Source: JACKHO01 sp041398745
Lineage (GTDB): Bacteria > Planctomycetota > Planctomycetia > Planctomycetales > Planctomycetaceae
Length of the DNA stretch: 64,000 nucleotides
Assembly: GCA_041398745.1 (NCBI GenBank)
Contig: JAWKUB010000005.1
Location: forward strand, 434,001 to 498,000
Direction of reading: 5' to 3'
A program made the position numbers and the translations under genes. The notes below the pieces were generated by a model that had not been told where the DNA came from, ran no database searches, and saw only the letters and a list, made by a program, of their open reading frames with translations. Within the stretch, counting starts at the first letter, position 1, and every line of letters starts with the position of its first letter. Below are positions 33,364-42,444 of this stretch, piece after piece.

Positions 33364-35994
33364 ATGCGTGTGCGCTGTCCACAATGTGGAAACCGGTCAA
33401 CCGCTTCCCCCGAATCGGTGGGTAAGAAGGCGCGTTGTCCGAAGCCGAATTGCCGACACGTATTTGTCATTGCCGCTTCGGACGAGTCAGAATTCGATGC
33501 GGACCCTGAATTCGCACTCCCAGCGAAAGCAGCAAAACGACCCAAGAAGAGTGGCAAGAAAAAGAAGACGTCATCTTTGCTGACCCGTCAGCCACTCTGG
33601 ATTGTGGGGATGACTGTCGCGGGCCTGCTCATTGCCGCGGGAGTGGTCTCGTTCTTCCGATCTGGCGCCGGGCCCGATGGCCTTGGAGTGACCGCGACCG
33701 CTGAAGCGGCGGAAGAGAAAGCCCTTCCCGCAGGTGCTCAGGTTGATTTCAGCAGTGATGTCCAGCCCTTCCTGAAGAAGTACTGCTACGAATGCCACGG
33801 TCCGGACTATCAGGAAGGGGGCGTGGAATTTCATCGATACCCGACGTCGGAAGATGTCGTCGCCGACCGCAAAATGTGGTCGAAGGCGTTTGATTTGGTG
33901 AAGGTCGGCGCCATGCCTCCTTCAGAAATGGATCAACCGTCCGATGCCGAACGTGACAAGTTCGTCAGTTGGCTCGACTACACTTTGTTCTATGTTGACT
34001 GCGATTTGCCGCGCGATCCCGGTCGCGTCACCGTGCACCGACTGAACCGTACCGAATACAACAATACCGTGCATGACCTGCTGGCGGTCGATGTTAAGCC
34101 CGCCGAAAACTTCCCATCTGACGACGTGGGTTACGGATTCGACAACATTGGCGATGTTCTCTCCGTGCCTCCGCTGCTTATCGAAAAGTACCTGGATGCG
34201 GCGGAAGAAGTGGCCGCGGCAGCGATTGTCACGAAGCATCCCAACTATCTTCACGAGGAGTTTGACGGTTCCGAATTGAAGACAGAAGGAGCCGCCCGGG
34301 CCGACCGTCGTGGACTGGCGATTATTTCGCGAGGCACGGGCTATGCCGAAATTCCGTTCCAGGGGACGGGGACTTACCGCGTCCGGCTGAACGCATCAGC
34401 CAATCAGGCGGGCGATGAACCGGCCAAGCTCGAGTTCAAAGTGGGCGACAAAGTCCTGCACACGTTTGTCCTGGAGGGTGATCGAGACAAACGCGACTAC
34501 GAGTTCGAGTTCCGTCCGGAAACCGGCAAGAAGAAAGTTCAGTTCACATTCATCAACGACTTCTATGACGAGAACGCCGCTGACAAAAATCGTCGCGACC
34601 GCAATGCGTACATTCATCGCGTTGACATTGAAGGTCCTCTCGGCATTCCTGAAAATATCAGCAATGTGCAGCGGCAGCTCACGCAAGCACGGCCAAGTGA
34701 AACTGTCTCGGTGCGGGAAGCCGCCCATCAGAACCTGAAAGACTTTTTGCCCAAAGCATTTCGTCGACCCGTTACGCCAGCGGAAATTGAGTCTTATGCC
34801 AGGTTCGCTGAAATGGCCGTCGAGCAGGGAGAGACTTTCGAATTCGGCATGACCGTCGCCCTGCAGGCCATTCTGGTGTCGCCGCAGTTTCTGTTCCGGG
34901 TTGAAAATCGTGACACGGTTCCCGGGCAGGTCGAAGTGCCGGTCGGTGACTTTGAGTTGGCGTCGCGTTTGTCGTATTTCCTGTGGAGCAGCATGCCCGA
35001 TGACGAACTCTTCGAACTGGCCAGGCAGAACCGACTGCATGAACCCGACGTCCTCGAAGCCCAAACCCGGCGGATGCTGAAAGACGATAGGTCGAAGCAA
35101 CTCATCAGCAACTTCGCGGGTCAGTGGCTCGGTCTTCGCAAGCTTGAAACCAACGAAGTCGCCCCCGATCCCGAAGTGTATCCCGAATTCAATGACATGA
35201 TTCGCTACGACTTCTGGAAAGAAACCGAGTTGTTTTTTGAAGTCATTGTGCGGGAGAATCGCAGCATTTATGACATGGTCGACGCCCGCTACACGTTTGT
35301 GAACGAACGACTTGCAAAAATCTATGGCATCGAAGGGGTCGAAGGCCCTGAGTTTCGCCGTGTGGTCCTGACAGATGGTCACCGCGCTGGCTTGTTGACC
35401 CAAGGAAGCATTCTGACGCTGACGTCATATCCCACAAGAACGTCACCCGTGAAACGTGGTCAGTGGGTGCTTGAGAATTTGTTGGGCACACCACCACCTG
35501 CCGCACCGCCTGTCGTTCCGGCACTGGAAGAGACTCAGAAGGCGAATCCTAACCTGTCATTCCGCGAGCAATTGGAATTGCACCGCAAGGACCCAACTTG
35601 TGCTTCGTGTCATAAGCTCATGGACGACATTGGGTTCGGCCTGCAAAACTTTGACGCCATTGGGCGTTGGAGGGAACGTGACGGTGAATTCCCCATTGAT
35701 GCCACGGGAACCCTGCCAACCGGCGAGTCCTTTGAAGGTCCCATTGAACTCATCCAAATTCTCCGCAATCGCAAAGAGCAATTTGGTCGATGTCTCTCAG
35801 AGAAACTGCTCACCTATGCAACGGGCCGAGGTGTGGAGTACTATGATAAATGTGCCGTCGACGAAATTTTTGTGGAACTTGAAAGGGACAACCGGTTTGA
35901 AAACCTGGTTGTTGCCATCGTCAAGAGCCGTCCCTTCCTCATGCGTCGTGGACAGCCCGAACAGGAACAGTTAGCCCAGAAGGATCCCTCATGA
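33364..35994 (+). CDS. DUF1587/1595/1592/1588/1585 planctomycete cytochrome protein
   Basis: The 876-residue protein begins with a zinc-ribbon-like segment (VRCPQCGNR...ARCPKPNCRH), then a transmembrane helix (LWIVGMTVAGLLIAAGVVSFF, near residue 82). A planctomycete-type cytochrome c domain follows with CYECH near 140. Further on are the serial domains DUF1587 (TVHRLNRTEYNNTVHDLL), a carbohydrate-binding-like beta domain, DUF1595, DUF1592 (SRLSYFLWSSMPDDELF), DUF1588 (LTQGSILTLTSYPTRTSPVKRG) and DUF1585 near the C-terminus. DUF1588 carries a second CASCH motif. Their reaction is unknown; the layout suggests electron transfer linked to extracellular degradation. The N-terminal zinc ribbon is cytoplasmic and is not universal in the family. 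The stop overlaps the DUF1552 start by four bases, so both are one operon. Confidence 0.93.
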   Translation: MRVRCPQCGNRSTASPESVGKKARCPKPNCRHVFVIAASDESEFDADPEFALPAKAAKRPKKSGKKKKTSSLLTRQPLWIVGMTVAGLLIAAGVVSFFRSGAGPDGLGVTATAEAAEEKALPAGAQVDFSSDVQPFLKKYCYECHGPDYQEGGVEFHRYPTSEDVVADRKMWSKAFDLVKVGAMPPSEMDQPSDAERDKFVSWLDYTLFYVDCDLPRDPGRVTVHRLNRTEYNNTVHDLLAVDVKPAENFPSDDVGYGFDNIGDVLSVPPLLIEKYLDAAEEVAAAAIVTKHPNYLHEEFDGSELKTEGAARADRRGLAIISRGTGYAEIPFQGTGTYRVRLNASANQAGDEPAKLEFKVGDKVLHTFVLEGDRDKRDYEFEFRPETGKKKVQFTFINDFYDENAADKNRRDRNAYIHRVDIEGPLGIPENISNVQRQLTQARPSETVSVREAAHQNLKDFLPKAFRRPVTPAEIESYARFAEMAVEQGETFEFGMTVALQAILVSPQFLFRVENRDTVPGQVEVPVGDFELASRLSYFLWSSMPDDELFELARQNRLHEPDVLEAQTRRMLKDDRSKQLISNFAGQWLGLRKLETNEVAPDPEVYPEFNDMIRYDFWKETELFFEVIVRENRSIYDMVDARYTFVNERLAKIYGIEGVEGPEFRRVVLTDGHRAGLLTQGSILTLTSYPTRTSPVKRGQWVLENLLGTPPPAAPPVVPALEETQKANPNLSFREQLELHRKDPTCASCHKLMDDIGFGLQNFDAIGRWRERDGEFPIDATGTLPTGESFEGPIELIQILRNRKEQFGRCLSEKLLTYATGRGVEYYDKCAVDEIFVELERDNRFENLVVAIVKSRPFLMRRGQPEQEQLAQKDPS

Positions 35995-37316
35995 ATCTGC
36001 TTTCACGACGAACACTGTTGCGTGGAACCGGGGCCGCACTTGCACTTCCCGTTCTCGACATCATGCTGCCGAACACCGGTTTGGCTGCCGGTGGCACAAC
36101 CGGCCCGAACCGCATGGCGTTCGTGTTCTTCCCGAACGGCGCCATCATGAAAGATTGGACGCCACAGGAAGTCGGCACGAATTTCACGCTGCCCAAGACC
36201 CTGCAGCCCCTGTCTGACGTGCAGTCCGACCTCACCGTCATTACCGGACTTGCTCACGACAAAGCACGCGCCAACGGCGATGGTGCTGGCGACCATGCCC
36301 GTAGCTCCGCCGCATTCCTCACCGGCTCACAGCCCCGCAAAACCGACGGTGCCGACATTAAACTCGGCCAGTCCATCGATCAGGCGGTTGCGGAAAAGGT
36401 CGGCAAGGAAACCCGTCTCCCGTCACTTGAAGTTGGTACTGAAGCTGGGCGACAGGCTGGCCAGTGTGATTCCGGCTACAGCTGTGCGTACGTGTCCAAT
36501 ATTTCCTGGAGGTCCGAAGCCACGCCAACAGGAAAAGAAATTAACCCCAAGGCGGTGTTTGAACGGATGTTTGGCAGCAATGGCGAGAACGCCAAAGACG
36601 TGGCCAAACGCAACTTCTTCCGCCAGTCCATTCTCGACTTCGTAGCCGAAGACGCGAAACGCCTGCAGGATCAACTCGGCAAAAGCGATCGCCACAAAAT
36701 GGACGAATACTTCACCAGTGTCCGTGAGGTGGAACAGCGCATCGAACGGGCGACCGACGAAGCGAAACGGACCCTGCCCGATCGCGAAGCTCCTGAAGGC
36801 ATTCCCAAAGACTGGGCCGAACACACCCGGCTCATGTACGACCTCATGGTCCTCGCTTTCCAAACCGACACGACCCGCATTGCCACCTTCATGCTGCACA
36901 ATGAAGGAAGCAACAAGAGCTATAAGGAAATCGGCGTGAGTGGCGGTCACCACGAGCTGTCGCACCACCGGGACGAAGCTGACAAAATCGAGGCCCTGCA
37001 GAAAATCGATCAGTACATGGTCGAGCAGTTCGCTTACTTCCTCAAGCAACTGAAGTCCGTGAAGGAAGGCGAGCACAACCTGCTGCATAACTCCATGATT
37101 GTTTACGGCTGCTCAATTTCCGACTCGAACCGCCACCGCCACGAAGATTTGCCAATTCTCGTCGCAGGACATGGTGCCGGCAGCATCAATGCAGGACGCC
37201 ATCTGAAGCTCAAGGGTGAAGTCCCCATGACCAACATGTTCCTCTCACTCGCCGACCGCATGGGCGCCAACCTCGGCAGCTTCGGGGACAGCACGGCCAC
37301 CCTGCAAGAATTGTAG
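35991..37316 (+). CDS. DUF1552 protein with Tat signal
   Basis: The 441-residue protein has a twin-arginine signal: SRRTLLRGTGAALALPVLD at residues 5-23, directly followed by the DUF1552 body (RMAFVFFPNGAIMKDW, DHARSSAAFLTG, TRIATFMLHNEGS, GGHHELSHH, LLHNSMIVYG, LPILVAGHGAG). DUF1552 resembles DUF1501 and is thought to be alkaline-phosphatase-like; no activity has been shown. It nearly always follows a DUF1592-type cytochrome protein, as here, with the ATGA overlap indicating translational coupling. An intrinsic terminator sits 20 bp after the stop. Confidence 0.93.
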   Translation: MNLLSRRTLLRGTGAALALPVLDIMLPNTGLAAGGTTGPNRMAFVFFPNGAIMKDWTPQEVGTNFTLPKTLQPLSDVQSDLTVITGLAHDKARANGDGAGDHARSSAAFLTGSQPRKTDGADIKLGQSIDQAVAEKVGKETRLPSLEVGTEAGRQAGQCDSGYSCAYVSNISWRSEATPTGKEINPKAVFERMFGSNGENAKDVAKRNFFRQSILDFVAEDAKRLQDQLGKSDRHKMDEYFTSVREVEQRIERATDEAKRTLPDREAPEGIPKDWAEHTRLMYDLMVLAFQTDTTRIATFMLHNEGSNKSYKEIGVSGGHHELSHHRDEADKIEALQKIDQYMVEQFAYFLKQLKSVKEGEHNLLHNSMIVYGCSISDSNRHRHEDLPILVAGHGAGSINAGRHLKLKGEVPMTNMFLSLADRMGANLGSFGDSTATLQEL

Positions 37317-37335
37317 GAACCGCTACCTGGAATCT

Positions 37336-37372
37336 AAGCGGCTGAGACTCGCATGTCTCGGCCGCTTTTTTT
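37336..37372 (+). terminator. Intrinsic terminator of the DUF1592-DUF1552 operon
   Basis: AAGCGGC with GAGAC pairs with GTCTC and GCCGCTT to form a stem of about 12 pairs, ending in seven T. It is the clearest Rho-independent terminator in the window. Confidence 0.88.
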
Positions 37373-37403
37373 GTGCGCGAACCGAGTACTGAGGTACCCA
37401 ACC

Positions 37404-37487
37404 GGGAGGGCGAGGCTCCTGCCGAGCCGCGATCGTCAATGCGAGCCTGAGTGCCAACATGCGGCTCCGCAGGAGCGTCGCCCTCCC
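37404..37487. repeat. 84-bp inverted repeat (GGGAGGGCGA family)
   Basis: GGGAGGGCGAGGCTCCTGCC at the left pairs with the complement of the right end, which runs GCAGGAGCGTCGCCCTCCC. The arms are about 27 bases with two mismatches. It is non-coding and lies between the DUF1552 terminator and the ThuA gene. Confidence 0.65.
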
Positions 37488-37610
37488 AATTGTTGTGTGT
37501 CCACCGTTCGGAGCAACAACCTGCGTTTACTATATTGTATTGCACCTGCTTTTGCTTCATGTCACAGTAGGCGAAAACCTGCTTTCATCGACACATTCTG
37601 GAGTTCCGCA

Positions 37611-38435
37611 ATGCGCCTCGCTGCTGTTTTATTGGTTCTATGTACTTCCGCCGTTCCAAGTCAGGCCGCTGAGCCACTGAAGGGATTGCTCGTCACCGGA
37701 GGCTGTTGCCATGACTACGGCAACCAGAAGCTGCTCATTACGGAAGGGATTTCGCAGCGGGCGAACATTGAATGGGATGTCGTGCACGAAGGGGGCGACG
37801 CTCGCGACTTCCAGGTTTCCGTCTACAAAGATCCCAACTGGGCGATGAAGTACGACGTCATTGTCCACAACGAATGCTTCGGCGCCGTGGACAATGCTGA
37901 GTTCATCAAGGGCATTACGCAGGCCCACTACAACGGCGTGCCCGGCGTGTTCATCCACTGCTCGCTGCACAGCTACCGGGCAGCAGGCGAAGGAGCCGAT
38001 CCCTGGCGCGAACTGATTGGCGTCACCTCACGCAGCCACGAGAAGCACCGGGCCCTCAAAGTGCGTCGTCTGGATGTCGAGCATCCTGTCCTGATTGGAT
38101 TCCCGAAAACGTGGAACACCCCTAACGGCGAGCTCTACAAAATCGAACACGTCTGGGACAACTGCACGCCGCTGCTGGTCGCCTTCGGTGAAGATACCCA
38201 GCAAGATCATTTCGTCGCCTGGGTGAACAAGTTCGGCAAGGCCCGCGTGTTCGGGACGTCACTCGGTCACCACAACGAAACGATGAACAGCGAAGAATGG
38301 CTCGGCCTCGTCTCCCGCGGCGTCCTGTTCGTCACCGGCAAACTCGGCGACGACGGCAAACCCATCGACGGCTATGCTGGCAGCGGCATCAAACCGATTC
38401 AAATTCCAGCACTTGAGCCGGTGCCGATGAAGTAG
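37611..38435 (+). CDS. ThuA-domain exported protein
   Basis: The 274-residue protein has a signal peptide (LAAVLLVLCTSAVPSQAAE) and one ThuA domain: GLLVTGGCCHDYGNQK, YDVIVHNECFGA, NGVPGVFIHCSLHSYR, HEKHRALKVRRLDVEHPVL, and HFVAWVNKFGKARVFGTSLGHHNET. ThuA proteins have a class I glutamine-amidotransferase-like fold and take part in trehalose or other sugar use (thu operon), or are attached to carbohydrate-degrading enzymes. The exact reaction is not known. ATG at 37611 is chosen for its signal peptide. It follows an 84-bp inverted repeat and is separate from the DUF1552 operon. Confidence 0.9.
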   Translation: MRLAAVLLVLCTSAVPSQAAEPLKGLLVTGGCCHDYGNQKLLITEGISQRANIEWDVVHEGGDARDFQVSVYKDPNWAMKYDVIVHNECFGAVDNAEFIKGITQAHYNGVPGVFIHCSLHSYRAAGEGADPWRELIGVTSRSHEKHRALKVRRLDVEHPVLIGFPKTWNTPNGELYKIEHVWDNCTPLLVAFGEDTQQDHFVAWVNKFGKARVFGTSLGHHNETMNSEEWLGLVSRGVLFVTGKLGDDGKPIDGYAGSGIKPIQIPALEPVPMK

Positions 38436-38513
38436 GACATCGATCAATCGAATTGGTTTTAGTCATTTCCAGATGTAACATCCGCTTCAGTATCACAGAT
38501 TCGATTCAGGGCA

Positions 38514-39332
38514 GTGCCAGTGAGTTCCGATCTCGACATTTTTATCAGCCACAGTGAGAAGGACGCAGACATCGCACGTATGCTCATTACCTTGCTAAAG
38601 AGCTCTTTGCGACTGCAAGCAGCGAGAATTCGCTGCACAAGCGTCGACGGCTATCGGCTGCCAGGAGGTTCAAATTCGGAAGAACAGTTGCGAGCAGAAA
38701 TCGTTAACTCGCGAGTGCTTATCGGCTTGGTATCCCCAAATAGCCTCAGATCGCTTTATGTCTCGTTTGAACTCGGTGCTCGTTGGGGACTTGGGCGATT
38801 CTTGATTCCAGTATTGGCGCCAAGTGTCGAACCATCAGTCTTGAAAGCTCCACTGAACAATCTGAATGCACTTCGCTGCGACAGTCGCCCACAACTCCAG
38901 CAACTGGTTGGCGATGTCGCCGCCGAACTCGATATTTCGCCGGACCCTCCGCAATCGTATGACGAATACATCGAACGAATACTGGATTTGTCAAAACCCT
39001 GCCCGACCGTAAGCACACCGCTCGAACGAAGGACTGGAGAGTTGGCCGATAACGTCACTGTCTCATCCATGGTGAAGCGATTGTCGCAGTTCTCGTCGGA
39101 GACCGCAAAACTGAAGCACATTAGATCCACACTCCCGAAGCTGCCGTACATTTCTGTTCCAGAGCTGCTACACGTATTGCACGAGTTTGGGTATGAGCAG
39201 AATAAAATCGAAGTAATCCGTTTACTTCGACCGAAGGTGCTTGAAGTGTCATCGAACGAATCGAACATGATCATGTGTGAATTCGAACACGAGCAGAACA
39301 AAGAAGAGGTATTCAACCTCCTCGGAAACTGA
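38514..39332 (+). CDS. TIR-domain protein with C-terminal DUF4476-like domain
   Basis: This 272-residue protein has an N-terminal TIR domain (about 5-135): DIFISHSEKDADIARML, a central SRVLIGLVSPNSLRS and SFELGARWG with the conserved glutamate near 86 that in NAD-cleaving TIRs is catalytic. A linker of about 75 residues leads to a helical repeat pair at 212-270: ISVPELLHVLHEFGYEQNKIEVIRL, then FEHEQNKEEVFNLL, fitting DUF4476, whose known members bind other proteins. This combination is unusual. Bacterial TIR proteins are often NADases in antiphage defence or signalling, but no partner gene is seen here. The start is GTG at 38514; GTG at 38520 is possible. Near an IS4 relic, so recent gene movement is possible. 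Confidence 0.8.
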   Translation: MPVSSDLDIFISHSEKDADIARMLITLLKSSLRLQAARIRCTSVDGYRLPGGSNSEEQLRAEIVNSRVLIGLVSPNSLRSLYVSFELGARWGLGRFLIPVLAPSVEPSVLKAPLNNLNALRCDSRPQLQQLVGDVAAELDISPDPPQSYDEYIERILDLSKPCPTVSTPLERRTGELADNVTVSSMVKRLSQFSSETAKLKHIRSTLPKLPYISVPELLHVLHEFGYEQNKIEVIRLLRPKVLEVSSNESNMIMCEFEHEQNKEEVFNLLGN

Positions 39333-39479
39333 CAACAATCATTTGGACCTAAGTTGAGTTTGCGGGCAGCTCTCACCAACACGCACGAACACAACCGCGG
39401 GTAACCCAAGTTGGTTTCCAACCTGAGTCGACGTCGTCGAAAGGGAGGTTTTTCCTGAAATGGAGCCTCTATGGCCTGC

Positions 39480-39577
39480 GGCCCCCAACGGTTGCGGAGC
39501 AACCGGGGCCACCCGAGAACTCCCGGGTGCGTCTGATGAATGGTGGCATTTCTTCTCCCCCCGATCCTTGGGGGGAG
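39480..39577. repeat. Two hairpins upstream of the IS4 relic
   Basis: CGGTTGC-GGA-GCAACCG flanked by GGCCCC/GGGGCC (39480-39510) and CTCCCCCC-GATCCTT-GGGGGGAG (39555-39577) form two strong hairpins. Between them is a sequence repeated inverted at 41017-41046. Confidence 0.55.
39517..39546 (+). repeat. Left copy of an inverted repeat around the IS4 relic
   Basis: GAACTCCCGGGTGCGTCTGA and the following TGAATGGTGG are repeated in opposite orientation, with a few substitutions, at 41017-41046. Confidence 0.55.
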
Positions 39578-39639
39578 AAGATGGCCGACTGAACAGCTAC
39601 TGTTCAACGTTTTTTGCGCCAGGTTGTTGATGGGATATA

Positions 39640-40856
39640 CCTTCTGCTTCTGAGGTTTCAAACTCATGGAGGCAGGCGATGGGACGGAAGAGTCGGAAGG
39701 GGGCCGAGAATACCACGAAATTGCAGGGAGCTGAAGTATTTCCGACTGATTGACGACCTGTTGGCAGGGCTGCGTGGACGGGAACGGAGCGTGACAGGCG
39801 GGCAACCGACGGATTGTTCTGCGATCAGTATATCGCACTATTGCTGCTATATTTCTTTAATCCGACGGTCACCAGTTTGCGTGGGCTGCAGAAGTTCACC
39901 ACGCTCGAAAAGTCCAGAAGCTTCGTGGCGTCAGCCGACGTGCTGGATCGCTCGATGAGGCAACGCATCTGTTCGATCCGGCGTAACCAGGGCCGATTGT
40001 TACGCAACTGGCAGCTCAGGCCCGGACATGTCTCAGCCATGCCTCCGCCCAACAGGCCGCACGGCGGGACCCAGAGGCGGCAGTCGATGGCAGCCTGCTC
40101 AAGGCGTTGCCCCGCATGGCCTGGGCGCTTCTGGCGGGATGCCGAGCACCGAAGCTGTCAAAATGCCTGTGGCGTTTGGCGTGTTCGAGCAGGCACCGCT
40201 CAAGTGGCGGTGACGCATGGCAACGGTGCAGAACGCGAACAATTGCGGAACATGGTCCAGCCGGGTGGGTTCTATGTGGCCGATCGGGGCTATACAGAGC
40301 AACGCCATGTTTCGCGAGTTTGATGCACAGAACGTGCGGTTTTTCTCATCCGGGTGCAGGAGAACACCACCTTCGAAGTCCAGGCAGAACAGCCGCTCTC
40401 AGACGCAGATTCTCAGGCTGGTGTCGTTCGCGATGTGCTGGTGCAGCGACTGGGCACCGAAAAGCACAACCGGCTCTTGGAAGGAACCGTTGCAGTTGTC
40501 GAAATCCGCGGCGCCAGACTCCCGATCAGGTTTGGATTCTGGCGACCAACGCCCGCGGTTGCCCGCGGAACTCATTGCGGTTGCGTACCGTTATCGCTGG
40601 CAAAAAATCGAACTGTTTCCCGCTGGCTGAAATGCGTACTGGGCTGCCGACACCTGTACTGGAGTCACTGCGAATCGGGCGTGACGCTTGCGGGTGTATG
40701 CCACCGTCATCGCGTCTGCTGATTAGCCTGTGGACCGGCAGCAAGCCGACCAAACGGACCTGGGAAATGCTCTGCCACTACTTCAGTGGCTGGGCCACCC
40801 TGGAAGAACTCCGCAACACCTCAATCTCCCCTCGCGACCCACCCCGCAAATCCTGA
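39640..40856 (+). pseudogene. IS4-family transposase, degraded by several frameshifts
   Basis: Pieces of one DDE transposase of the IS4 family appear in at least four frame changes. They include KYFRLIDDLLAGLRG, then YIALLLLYFFNPTVTSLRGLQKF, TAVDGS-like AVDGSLLKALPRMAWAL (first catalytic Asp), VAVTHGNGAEREQL and GFYVADRGYTE (second Asp), ENTTFEVQAEQPLSDAD, RWLKCVLGCRHL, and the ending LLISLWTGSKPTKRTWEMLCHYFSGWATLEEL. The catalytic glutamate region (YRYRWQ) survives in a further frame. The gene cannot make a full protein. Ends of the element are not certain. The presence of an IS4 relic next to the TIR gene and of inverted repeats outside it marks this as an unstable stretch. Confidence 0.82.
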
Positions 40857-41162
40857 GCCGAACAGTATTGGGCCGACAGGCCGGATGAGGGGGCGAGCGT
40901 TGCCAGAGCGTAGATTCCGTGAAGTGTGTCCCCCTCACCCCGACCCTCTCCCCCACAATGAAAGTCGAGAAACACTGTATCGTCTACCGTGGGGGAGAGG
41001 GGGAGTTGAAGCGTGACCACCATTTAGCGGATGCACCCGAGAACTCCTGTTGCCCAGATTCAGTGTTGCTTTCACCAAAGGCGATGCGGACAATTGGTCT
41101 TCACCGAAAACTGGTGGGATTAAACAAGGTTCAGACCATGGCGTTTGCGTGACGCCGTTTTG
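40857..41162. other. Intergenic region with hairpin repeat
   Basis: No gene seen. It holds the CTCTCCCCCAC/GTGGGGGAGAG hairpin (40946-40999) and the right inverted-repeat copy (41017-41046). Confidence 0.5.
41017..41046 (-). repeat. Right copy of the inverted repeat around the IS4 relic
   Basis: CCACCATTTAGCGGATGCAC followed by CCGAGAACTC is the opposite-strand counterpart of 39517-39546. A CTCTCCCCC palindrome lies just inside, as at the left copy. Confidence 0.55.
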
Positions 41163-42200
41163 ATGAATCCCTTTGGGGTGCTTATGTCCGAAGACGTGGA
41201 AGTGCCAGTGGCTGACAAACGACGGGTGCCGACGCCTCAGCATGAAATCCGTACCAGTTTCTTGCGGATGCTGGTGATTGTGTTGGCGTACTTCGTGATT
41301 TCCTCGCTTCTGGGCGGGGCGTCCGACTTTGCTGTCTTCCTGGTGCGTGTGGCGGTGTTTGGAACACTCGCTGGTGGGTTGTTGCTGGCGATGCCAAAGC
41401 CAAATCGGCTGATTGTGCCTACGTCGTCTGACTTGGAAATCCCCGGGATTTGGCCACGCTACCGCGCATCGCGACGGGATGGTCGCATGGTTCTGGCGTT
41501 TCAGCTCGGAGCCGGTGCTGTTTTCTATTGGATAGTCGTCGAGTGGGCGCTGATGTCCTCGCAAAGCGCGCCAGGCCGGGCAATGGTTTATGTGACAGAT
41601 GTCGCCGTGGTCGGAGCGATGCTTCTGCTGGCACTCTGGATTTGGAATGAACCGTTCCTACGGTCTGAAGGTTTGCTCACTGTCTCTCCGGACGGGCTCT
41701 TGTTTACTTCGTTTCCTGACACTTCATTCCCGAATCTCATTCCGTGGACGGACCTGAAGAAGAGTGAAATTGTTGAACATCGCGGCTGGAAGGGCGCCGT
41801 TGAACTGGCTCTCTGGCACCGTCCCAGACGGCGGGTACTCACTCTCAGGCTACCACAGACGATTTCAGATGAAGATCTCGACTCACTCGACAAACTTTTG
41901 AACACGTATCTTGAACAGTCTGAACAGCAACGCCCCATCAAAGCACCCGAACCCAAAAGGCAGTTTCACCGTTTGTTGGAGCGTCTCGGCAAGAATAAAG
42001 AAGAGAGTGAATCGCCGGACGGATTGTTGGCCCCGGAACCTGAAAAGAAGGTTCTCGAACTGACGGAAGATCAATTTCTGGAGTTGGTCATCGAAGATGC
42101 TCCACCAGTTGATATTGCCGACTACGAAGTCCCAGGCGACACAGAGCCTACGGCGGATTTGCCCTACGACGAGGGCGAGAGGCCCGACCATCAGCCGTAA
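41163..42200 (+). CDS. Membrane protein with four helices and a PH-like cytoplasmic domain
   Basis: The 345-residue protein has four predicted membrane helices (LVIVLAYFVISSLLGG, VFLVRVAVFGTLAGGLLLAM, QLGAGAVFYWIVVEWAL, VAVVGAMLLLALWIW). A soluble region (about 170-260) reads like the small PH-like domain of YcxB/DUF5673 proteins (LLTVSPDGLLFTSF, LIPWTDLKKSEIV). The tail is acidic and charged. No enzyme motif is seen and the function is unknown. An in-frame ATG at 41184 is an alternative start. It appears to be a separate transcription unit. Confidence 0.7.
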   Translation: MNPFGVLMSEDVEVPVADKRRVPTPQHEIRTSFLRMLVIVLAYFVISSLLGGASDFAVFLVRVAVFGTLAGGLLLAMPKPNRLIVPTSSDLEIPGIWPRYRASRRDGRMVLAFQLGAGAVFYWIVVEWALMSSQSAPGRAMVYVTDVAVVGAMLLLALWIWNEPFLRSEGLLTVSPDGLLFTSFPDTSFPNLIPWTDLKKSEIVEHRGWKGAVELALWHRPRRRVLTLRLPQTISDEDLDSLDKLLNTYLEQSEQQRPIKAPEPKRQFHRLLERLGKNKEESESPDGLLAPEPEKKVLELTEDQFLELVIEDAPPVDIADYEVPGDTEPTADLPYDEGERPDHQP

Positions 42201-42432
42201 GTCATTCCCGGTGAGTCAATTGCGGCGAGAGCAACCAATCCTGAGAAAGCTGCGCATTGGCTGAGCCACGCCTTTGCAGTCAGATTTGGCAAAATTGATA
42301 AGGCCGGTCTCAACCGAAAAATTCAGAATAACTCATCCAGCCTGACCCGCTTGGCCGATTTCTACAACATCGTCATTCGATTACGTCCGTGAGGGGCTCG
42401 ACACGCGCTCCCAACGGACACCGTAGAGATCA

Positions 42433-42438
42433 AAGGAG
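42433..42438 (+). promoter_or_regulatory. Ribosome binding site of the BON protein gene
   Basis: AAGGAG lies six bases before the ATG at 42445 and decides the start. Confidence 0.65.
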
Positions 42439-42444
42439 TGGTCC

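Noticed and set aside
34396..35403. 335-residue minus-strand frame inside the DUF1592 gene
   Set aside because: The plus-strand gene has clear conserved domains over the whole length; the opposite frame is a high-GC shadow.
38756..39838. 360-residue minus-strand frame across the TIR gene
   Set aside because: The TIR frame has recognised motifs and a start; the opposite frame matches nothing known and crosses a repeat region.
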